The notes under the pieces are model-generated. The model saw nothing but the letters and a program-made list of their open reading frames with translations, was not told where the DNA came from and made no database searches. The translations under genes were made by a program, and so were the position numbers. A stretch of 33,893 nucleotides of DNA, taken from NCBI GenBank assembly GCA_012837765.1, contig DUQO01000062.1:1-33893 (forward strand), written 5' to 3'. This stretch comes from Mollicutes bacterium. GTDB taxonomy: Bacteria; Bacillota_I; Bacilli_A; RF39; UBA660. Shown here piece after piece: positions 23,345 to 30,145 of this stretch (position 1 is the stretch's first letter; each line of letters opens with the position of its first letter).

Positions 23345-24640
23345 ATGAGAAAAAACAAATTCATTAGAGGTACAATTATCCTTATTATTGGAGGCTTTAT
23401 TAGTAAATTGCTGGGAATGGTTACAAAAATAATTACCACTAGATATATAGGTGATGAAGGAATCAGCCTTTACATGCTTATTATGCCTACTTTTTTATTG
23501 TTTCTAAATATATGTCAATTAGGTTTTCCTGTTGCTATATCTAAATTGGTTGCAGAAAATAATAAAAGTAATAAAAAAATAGTATTTTCATCTTTATCTA
23601 TTTCGTTTGTTTTAAATGTTGTCCTACTTATAATAGTATTACTTATAAGTCCTATTATAACTAAACTACTACATGAAAATAGAGTTCTATATCCTCTTAT
23701 GGCAATAGGACTGGTTTTACCTTTTGTTAGTATTTCAAGTATTATTAGAGGTTATTTCTTTGGTAAAGAGAAGATGTTTGCTCATACTACATCAAATATC
23801 TTTGAGCAAATAGTAAGATTAATATTAATTATATTTGTTACCCCAATATTATTAAAACATGGATTAGTAGCTGCTGTAACTGGAGTAGTACTATTAAATA
23901 TCATAAGTGAATTAACATCGATTGTTATTTTGATTTTTTTCTTACCTAAGAAAGTAACAATTAAAAAATCCGATATGAAACCTGATAAAACAATTATAAA
24001 AGATGTGTTAAACATAAGTATTCCTACCACTGGTTCAAGGTTGATAGGATCTATAGGTTACTTTTTAGAACCTATTATTTTAACATCTGTTTTACTTAAA
24101 GTCGGATATTCTAACACTTTCATATTAAATGAATACGGTACTTTAACAGGCTATGTTATGCCTCTTCTAATGATTCCGTCATTTTTCACACAAGCTATAG
24201 GATCAGCTTTAATTCCTGTTATTAGTAAAGGTTATTCGGATAAACACATAACATATGTTAAAAATAAAATTAAGCAAGGAGAACTATTTTCATTTATCAT
24301 AGGTATTTCTGTAACCCTAGTTATTATGTTGTGGCCTAAAACGCTTTTAAGAATTATTTTTAATACTCAAATGGGAAGTAATTATTTAAGATTTATGGCA
24401 CCATTTTATATAGCTTACTATTTACAAGTACCTTTAACTGCCGCTTTACAAGCGATGAATAGAGCGCGTGAAGCTATGATAAGTACCGTCATTGGCGTAT
24501 CTTCAAAAATAGGATTGATGATCATATTATCTTCATTAAGAGTTGGAATGTATGGATTTATCATTGCTGGTATTTCCAATATTTTTATTGTGACTATATA
24601 TAATTATATAAAGGTGAAAAGAGCATTAAATCAATCTTGA
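23345..24640 (+). CDS. SpoVB/MurJ-type lipid flippase (MOP superfamily)
   Basis: 431 residues with about 11-12 membrane segments. MOP-superfamily flippases move lipid-linked cell-wall or polysaccharide precursors across the membrane. Family features include the start KFIRGTIILIIGGFISKLLG, ITTRYIGDEGISLYMLIMPT, QLGFPVAISKLVAENNK and, mid-protein, NISIPTTGSRLIGSIGYFLE. B. subtilis SpoVB is near 518 residues, so the last membrane segments are missing here; the sequence ends cleanly at TGA with YNYIKVKRALNQS. AGGAG lies six bases before the ATG. The place next to comN and secDF is that of spoVB in Bacillus, but no sporulation gene is visible, so a vegetative flippase role is more likely. Confidence 0.88.
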   Translation: MRKNKFIRGTIILIIGGFISKLLGMVTKIITTRYIGDEGISLYMLIMPTFLLFLNICQLGFPVAISKLVAENNKSNKKIVFSSLSISFVLNVVLLIIVLLISPIITKLLHENRVLYPLMAIGLVLPFVSISSIIRGYFFGKEKMFAHTTSNIFEQIVRLILIIFVTPILLKHGLVAAVTGVVLLNIISELTSIVILIFFLPKKVTIKKSDMKPDKTIIKDVLNISIPTTGSRLIGSIGYFLEPIILTSVLLKVGYSNTFILNEYGTLTGYVMPLLMIPSFFTQAIGSALIPVISKGYSDKHITYVKNKIKQGELFSFIIGISVTLVIMLWPKTLLRIIFNTQMGSNYLRFMAPFYIAYYLQVPLTAALQAMNRAREAMISTVIGVSSKIGLMIILSSLRVGMYGFIIAGISNIFIVTIYNYIKVKRALNQS

Positions 24641-24665
24641 CAATTGGTTTTTCCTATTATAAAAT
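24637..24665 (+). promoter_or_regulatory. tRNA-Asn promoter overlapping flippase stop
   Basis: TTGACA (24637-24642), a 17-base spacer and TAAAAT (24660-24665) give a start near 24672. The -35 box includes the TGA stop codon (24638-24640) of the upstream flippase gene. Confidence 0.8.
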
Positions 24666-24673
24666 TAATTTGT

Positions 24674-24750
24674 GCCTCAATAGCTCAGCTGGTTAGAGCA
24701 CTTGACTGTTAATCAAGGGGTCCTAGGTTCAAGTCCTAGTTGAGGCGCCA
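24674..24750 (+). tRNA. tRNA-Asn (GTT), CCA encoded
   Basis: A full cloverleaf. The acceptor GCCTCAA pairs with TTGAGGC, with discriminator G and encoded CCA. The D arm is GCTC..GAGC. The anticodon arm CTTGA-CTGTTAA-TCAAG has anticodon GTT. The T arm CCTAG-GTTCAAGT-CCTAG carries the TTCAA core. It has its own promoter and terminator. Confidence 0.97.
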
Positions 24751-24759
24751 TTAATTGTG

Positions 24760-24795
24760 AAAAAAGTATTAATCATTAGGCATTAATACTTTTTT
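24760..24795. terminator. Bidirectional terminator inside the end of short rel
   Basis: AAAAAAGTATTAAT (24760-24773) and ATTAATACTTTTTT (24782-24795) form a 14-bp stem with an eight-base loop. It ends the tRNA-Asn transcript rightwards and the short rel transcript leftwards, and the rel stop codon (24771-24769) and last codons lie inside it. Confidence 0.85.
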
Positions 24796-26244
24796 GTTTG
24801 TATAAAATTTATTGATTTCTCGTTTAGCATAAGTAGTATCTGCTTTGTCGATCCAATCCAAACTAGGATTAGCCATATCATCGGTTACTATTTTAACTAT
24901 ATCCTTATTTTTTAATTTATAATCCAAATCAACATATTTATCATTTATCAAAGCACCTATCATAGTGTTTCCAATATTTTTATTGATACGATATGCAAAA
25001 TCAATTGGCGTACTACCATTTGGCAATTCTATAATTTCACCCTTTGGAGTATAAACATAAATGTTATCTGAAAACAATTCCCTTTTAGCTTGAAGAAGAA
25101 ATTCTTGATTATCTGCAGTAATCTTATCTAATTCAGAAAGGGATTGGAAAAATTGAAATTTAGTTCTTAAATCTTCCCTCATATAATTAACTGCTTCATT
25201 GCCATATTTTTTCCAGTATGACATTAACCCTTGATAAGCTATTTCATCCATGTCAAAAGTTCTTATTTGACATTGAACAACTTGCCCTTTCCTACCAACA
25301 ACAGTAGTATGAAGTGAACTATACATATTTGTTTTAGGAGATGCAATATAATCCTTAAACTTACCATCAATTGGTTTATATATAGAATGAATTAAACCCA
25401 AAACAAAATAACAGTCTTTCACATTTTCTACTATAACTTTTAATGCTAATAAATCTTGAATATCAGTAATATTTTTCTTTTTTAACATTTTATTATATAT
25501 TCCACAAATGTTTTTTATACGCATTTTTATTTCATGAGGTATTCCTTCGTTACTTAATATAGTTGAGACATTTATTAACATTTCTCCAATAATTTGATTA
25601 TTTTTTTGTCTTATCTTAGTTAATTTTAATTCCATATCCCTATACATATCAGGTTTCAAATATCTTAACGATAGATCCACCAACTCATTTTTCATTTTAA
25701 ATGCACCGATATAATACGCAAGTGGCACATATAATTCCATTGTTTCTAATGAATTTTCTTTTTGTTTAAATTCACTAAGATATTGAAGAGTTCTCATATT
25801 ATGAAGACGGTCCGCTAATTTGATAAGTAGCATTCTTATATCTTCATTCAAGCTCATAATAATTTTACGGTTATTGGTTGCAACAGCTTCTTCTTTGCTT
25901 GAAAAATTTAATTTATTTATTTTCGTTACCCCATCAACTAATGAAGCGACAGTATCGTTAAAAATAGTTGCAATATCTTCTTTAGTAAAATTTATATCTG
26001 ATGTATCTTCTATAACATCATGGAGTAAAGCTGCTGCTATAGTATCAGCATCAGCTTCATATTCAGATAAAATTAAAGCGACAGAAATAGGATGAACAAT
26101 ATATTCTTCCCCACTCTGACGCTTTTGTTCTGCATGTAAAATGTCAGCACAAAGATAAGCATTTATTATCATTTTAATAAGTGATTCATCTTTGATATAT
26201 TTTTTTATATTAAATAATAATTTTTGAAAGAGTTTATTTCCCAT
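24769..26244 (-). CDS. Short Rel homologue: intact hydrolase, degenerate synthetase
   Basis: 491 residues. Layout: HD hydrolase (about 1-200), synthetase-like domain (about 220-345), TGS (393-453) and a short tail; the helical, zinc-finger and ACT/RRM domains of long Rel are absent. The hydrolase residues are all present: R42, H51 (YIVHPISVA), H75 D76, E79 D80 (LLHDVIEDT), D145 and N149 (ADRLHNMRTL). In the synthetase part R242, K244, D264, N306, Y308 and H312 remain, but the catalytic Glu is Gln324 (QCQIRT against FEIQIRT in the long paralogue), the GRxKxxYS signature reads MRIKNICG, and AEYG reads AYQG. It is therefore probably a dedicated (p)ppGpp hydrolase, SpoT-like. ATG 26244 is chosen because AGGAG lies seven bases upstream. 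It is monocistronic, with its own strong promoter. Confidence 0.93.
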   Translation of the reverse strand: MGNKLFQKLLFNIKKYIKDESLIKMIINAYLCADILHAEQKRQSGEEYIVHPISVALILSEYEADADTIAAALLHDVIEDTSDINFTKEDIATIFNDTVASLVDGVTKINKLNFSSKEEAVATNNRKIIMSLNEDIRMLLIKLADRLHNMRTLQYLSEFKQKENSLETMELYVPLAYYIGAFKMKNELVDLSLRYLKPDMYRDMELKLTKIRQKNNQIIGEMLINVSTILSNEGIPHEIKMRIKNICGIYNKMLKKKNITDIQDLLALKVIVENVKDCYFVLGLIHSIYKPIDGKFKDYIASPKTNMYSSLHTTVVGRKGQVVQCQIRTFDMDEIAYQGLMSYWKKYGNEAVNYMREDLRTKFQFFQSLSELDKITADNQEFLLQAKRELFSDNIYVYTPKGEIIELPNGSTPIDFAYRINKNIGNTMIGALINDKYVDLDYKLKNKDIVKIVTDDMANPSLDWIDKADTTYAKREINKFYTNKKVLMPND

Positions 26245-26281
26245 ATAAACACTCCTACTTATAAAGAATTTTGTGTAAGAA

Positions 26282-26310
26282 ATAATACTATTTATTTTAT
26301 CAGTTGTCAA
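26282..26310 (-). promoter_or_regulatory. Promoter of the short rel gene
   Basis: On the minus strand TTGACA (26310-26305), a 17-base spacer and TATTAT (26287-26282), about 40 bases before the ATG at 26244. The rest of the gap to 26471 shows no gene or clear structure. Confidence 0.82.
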
Positions 26311-26471
26311 GTAGAAAACATTTTTCAAACAACCCAAAATTCCATAATCACTTTAACAAAAACTGAACAAGATCGCAATAGTATAGTCATTATATTACAC
26401 TATTCTACCAATCACTGCACTACATTTTCACAAAGTATGTCAGTGGAGTTATTTTGCTTTTTTATTACTTT

Positions 26472-27026
26472 TTATTTTATTAAGCTATGTGTTTTTTTCG
26501 TATTATCTATATATTCCCCATTAATACAAGAATGTTCTATTTCAGATTCCTTTTCAAAAGATAAAGACATATTCTTTGATATTAAAATACTATTAACTAT
26601 ATAACTGACATTTGATAATAGAGTCAAATTATTACTATAAATTAAATTATCAAACAATGTAATACTTGGTGATTTTACTGATAAAGAATTTAACAACTCA
26701 ATTTGACTATTGTTAGTTAAAAAGATTTGACTTTCTCCATCATGACCAAAATTGGTTATTGTAACATTCCCACTAAAGCTACAGTTTTTAAATTCAACAG
26801 ACTCCATTTGACACATAAAATTCAGATTATTTAATAAGCATTTTTCAAATGTATATGTATTGTATATATCTTTCAGAAAAATTTTATACTGTTCGCCATC
26901 TTTTTCGGCAATTTTATCAAAATTGAAATTACTTATTGTATAATGTTCTCCTCTTTTTCCATTTAAATACATATCTCGCTTAGTTTTATTCTCTATATAA
27001 GATCCTAAAATTTTTTTAATATTCAT
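26472..27026 (-). CDS. Hypothetical protein coupled to addA
   Basis: 184 residues, no family recognised. After a basic N-terminus (MNIKKILGSYIENKTKRDMY) the sequence becomes a run of short beta-like segments rich in Asn, Ser, Leu and Ile (CLLNNLNFMCQMESVEFKNC, NVTITNFGHDGESQIFLTNN, SLSVKSPSITLFDNLIYSNN). This spacing resembles a right-handed beta-helix or bactofilin-like repeat protein, inferred from pattern only. It has no signal peptide or membrane segment. The start ATG shares one base with the addA stop (TAATG), so translation is coupled to AddA. The 3' gap to the short rel gene shows no clear terminator. Confidence 0.68.
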   Translation of the reverse strand: MNIKKILGSYIENKTKRDMYLNGKRGEHYTISNFNFDKIAEKDGEQYKIFLKDIYNTYTFEKCLLNNLNFMCQMESVEFKNCSFSGNVTITNFGHDGESQIFLTNNSQIELLNSLSVKSPSITLFDNLIYSNNLTLLSNVSYIVNSILISKNMSLSFEKESEIEHSCINGEYIDNTKKTHSLIK

Positions 27027-30000
27027 TAGTTTACCTCCCTATACCTTTCGTCTAATATTGAATATAAATATAATTTTACTTCTTTATTATTAATAGATTC
27101 TATATATTGCTTATAACCATTTAATTGTTCTACATACTCTTGTTTGTCTATATCCTTTAGTTTGTAATCAATTATTTTTATATGATCATCGAACTCCAAC
27201 ATTAAATCTATTATACCATGATATTCCATATCATCTATATTATATATAAATTCATACTCCTTATATATTTTTGATTTATTTAAATTGGTTAAAAAATCTT
27301 GTTTTAAGAATGCAGCGATTTTATTTTTATATGGAAAATCAATACTATCAATATTAGGATTATTGAAGTCTAATGTTTCCAAATAATAGTGTATAGCTTT
27401 TCCAATTTCAAGGACTTTGACATTATCTTTATCAAGTAAAGTATTTATTCCTTTTGAATATGATGCATCTTTAATCGGTTTAGATTCTATATTGATTACC
27501 CTTTTATCAATTACAATATTACTTGGTGGAATACGCTTTTTATAGTCACTACTTTTTTGCAAACGATATTCTTCATTTACTATATTTTCTATATCTATAG
27601 TCTTAATGAAAGGGATCAATTTATTTTTTACTGATAGTAAAAGGTCTTTAAATGATCTATATTTTAATCTTGACGATATTGAAACCATCCCGCTTTCATC
27701 ATTTTCAAATGATTTTTGAGAATTTTCAAAATCACCTATAACAATCATTTTTTCCTTACATCTTGTTAACGCTACATAGAAAAGGCGTACTTTTTCTTCT
27801 ATTTCTTCACGCATATATTTCTCTTTGAGTAGATATTTATAAATTGTATTGCATAGTCCTTCATTAAAATATGGTGTTATTATACCGTAATCATTGTCAA
27901 AATAAAACATATCTTTTAAATCACTAATATTAAATTCAGCGTAAAGACCAGAATAATAGCATAAATTAAATTCTAAGCCCTTAGATTTATGTATATTCAT
28001 AATACGACACGCATTGTTATCAGTAATTTCTGCTGGTATCTTTATATCTGCATCACCAGACAAATTATTATCTAAATAAGTAATAAAAGATTCTAAATTA
28101 TAACCTATTTTAGATAACGATTTAGCACTTTCGATTAAGTAATCTATTCTACTAATCATATCGTTAACATTACCTATTTTAACGATGTTTTCAAAAACCT
28201 TAAAATCCTTAATAACTCTTTTTAACAAAATATCAATACTTATAGAATCAGATATCTTACTAATGGTATAAGCTTTATTATAAATATCAGTTTCCATATA
28301 TTTATCATCTATAAAAATATTAAACAAATCATTATCATTATAAGATGATAAGAAACTTCTACCAACACTCATAAAGGCATATTTGAATTCTTCATTAAAC
28401 TCATTCTTCTTAATGCAATGAATTAACTTTAATAGATTTTTAATAACTAGTATATTAGAACTTGATGCAACACTATCATCTTTATATACTGATAAAGGAA
28501 TACCCATAAAGGTAAATATTTTTTTATATAAATCAAAATTAGTTCCCCTATCCATTAAAATACAAATATCATTATAACAAATATCTCTTAAGCATTTATT
28601 TTTACTATCCATTATTTGATAGTGATTTTCTATTTTGTTTTTGATATCATTTGCTATCAAGAAAGCTTCAATTTCTTCCCTACGGTGTTTTATATCTTTA
28701 TTATAAGAATAATTATATATTTCAAAATTATAATTAGTCTTGCCATCATTTATAAATGACTTATTACCAAAAACAAGACGATGTTCATTTTTATAATCTG
28801 CTCCCCCAAAGTTAGTATCCATAATATCATCAAATATTAAATTGATGTTTTCAAGAACTTCTTTGCGTGATCTAAAATTTTTATTTAAATCAATTTTTAT
28901 ACCACCATCATTGTTCTTATAAAGATCATATTTAGATTTGAAAATATCAGGATTAGCATTACGGAAGCGATATATAGATTGTTTTATATCACCCACCATA
29001 TAAATGTTATTATTTGCAATTAATGATACGAACACTTCTTGTAAATCATTAGTATCTTGATATTCGTCTACTAATATTTCATGAAAACTTGTTTTAATTT
29101 CCTCTCTAATATCTGGAAATTCCTTAACCAACTTTATAGAAATATTTGCAATATCTATAAATTCATAAAGATCATAATCATATTTGAATTTGTTAATTCT
29201 TTTATCTAGTTCTTTAATAATCTCAATTATTACTTCAACATAATCTTTTGTACTTTTTATACTATTCTTTATCTCTTCTCTATTATTCCATATACACATA
29301 TCGCTAAGTTCTTTTAAAATAGCACTTATTTCTGTTTTGTATTGTTTTACTAATTCATCACTTCCTCTTGGAAGGTTTGGCGTTTTAACACCTAAATTGT
29401 TTTTAATTTCATCATAAGTAGAACTTTTAATTAATTGCTTTAACGATTTTTCTAAAGAATCAAAATAATCACTTTCAACATAATAGCTTATTTTAGATAA
29501 TAAAATATCTATTTCACTAAGTTTATCTTTTAATAAATTAGTGAATTTACTTATATCTTCTTCTATTTTAATATCATCAAACTCTTTAATTATATAATTA
29601 GATAAATAATTTTCTTTATCATGAAGCATACTTAATTTATCATTTATTTTTAAAATATATCTTTTTATATTAGAATCATCTTTTACACAAAAAGTACTTA
29701 TAAAATTTAAAAACAAGTTATTTTTTGATTCATATAATTCATCAAAGATCGTATCAATAATTGATTCTTTTTTTTCATTTAACAAACTACTTTCACAAAT
29801 GTTAACATCAGGTGATATATTTAATAAATATCCATATTTTTTAACAACTGATAAGGCATAGCTGTCAAATGTTGTTATATAAGCTGTATCCAACATAGAT
29901 AATTGTTCTTTTAGTGAATCATCACTATTTAAATAAGAACTTATTCTTTCTTTCATCTCATGAGCTGCAGCTTTAGTAAATGTTAAAACAAGCAATTCAT

Positions 30001-30145
30001 CTATATTGATACCATTTTTTAATTTTCTTATAATACGTTCAGTTAAAACAGCAGTTTTACCACTTCCAGCACCTGCACTAACAATAATATTAGTATTACT
30101 TTTCTCAATTGCTTCAAGCTGTTCATTAGTCCACTTTTTAGTCAT
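27026..30145 (-). CDS. addA: AddA helicase-nuclease subunit
   Basis: 1039 residues. AddAB processes double-strand breaks: AddA is the 3'-5' UvrD-type helicase and cuts one strand. The Walker A motif is at 24-31 (AGAGSGKT), helicase motif Ia region in ELLVLTFTKAAAHEMKERI, motif II is ILVDEYQDTNDLQEV, and motif III region is VGDIKQSIYRFRNANPDIF. Motif VI region is EKVRLFYVALTRCKEKMIVI. The C-terminal RecB-like nuclease shows EYEFIYNIDD, GIIDLMLEF and IKIIDYKLKD, with the expected Asp and Asp-x-Lys residues. It is shorter than B. subtilis AddA (about 1230). ATG 30145, with AGGAGG eight bases upstream, is the start; it overlaps the addB stop. Confidence 0.96.
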   Translation of the reverse strand: MTKKWTNEQLEAIEKSNTNIIVSAGAGSGKTAVLTERIIRKLKNGINIDELLVLTFTKAAAHEMKERISSYLNSDDSLKEQLSMLDTAYITTFDSYALSVVKKYGYLLNISPDVNICESSLLNEKKESIIDTIFDELYESKNNLFLNFISTFCVKDDSNIKRYILKINDKLSMLHDKENYLSNYIIKEFDDIKIEEDISKFTNLLKDKLSEIDILLSKISYYVESDYFDSLEKSLKQLIKSSTYDEIKNNLGVKTPNLPRGSDELVKQYKTEISAILKELSDMCIWNNREEIKNSIKSTKDYVEVIIEIIKELDKRINKFKYDYDLYEFIDIANISIKLVKEFPDIREEIKTSFHEILVDEYQDTNDLQEVFVSLIANNNIYMVGDIKQSIYRFRNANPDIFKSKYDLYKNNDGGIKIDLNKNFRSRKEVLENINLIFDDIMDTNFGGADYKNEHRLVFGNKSFINDGKTNYNFEIYNYSYNKDIKHRREEIEAFLIANDIKNKIENHYQIMDSKNKCLRDICYNDICILMDRGTNFDLYKKIFTFMGIPLSVYKDDSVASSSNILVIKNLLKLIHCIKKNEFNEEFKYAFMSVGRSFLSSYNDNDLFNIFIDDKYMETDIYNKAYTISKISDSISIDILLKRVIKDFKVFENIVKIGNVNDMISRIDYLIESAKSLSKIGYNLESFITYLDNNLSGDADIKIPAEITDNNACRIMNIHKSKGLEFNLCYYSGLYAEFNISDLKDMFYFDNDYGIITPYFNEGLCNTIYKYLLKEKYMREEIEEKVRLFYVALTRCKEKMIVIGDFENSQKSFENDESGMVSISSRLKYRSFKDLLLSVKNKLIPFIKTIDIENIVNEEYRLQKSSDYKKRIPPSNIVIDKRVINIESKPIKDASYSKGINTLLDKDNVKVLEIGKAIHYYLETLDFNNPNIDSIDFPYKNKIAAFLKQDFLTNLNKSKIYKEYEFIYNIDDMEYHGIIDLMLEFDDHIKIIDYKLKDIDKQEYVEQLNGYKQYIESINNKEVKLYLYSILDERYREVN

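Noticed and set aside
26224-26604. Rightward 126-codon frame
   Set aside because: It covers the short rel promoter and the ends of two supported genes on the other strand, and its composition is that of antisense sequence.
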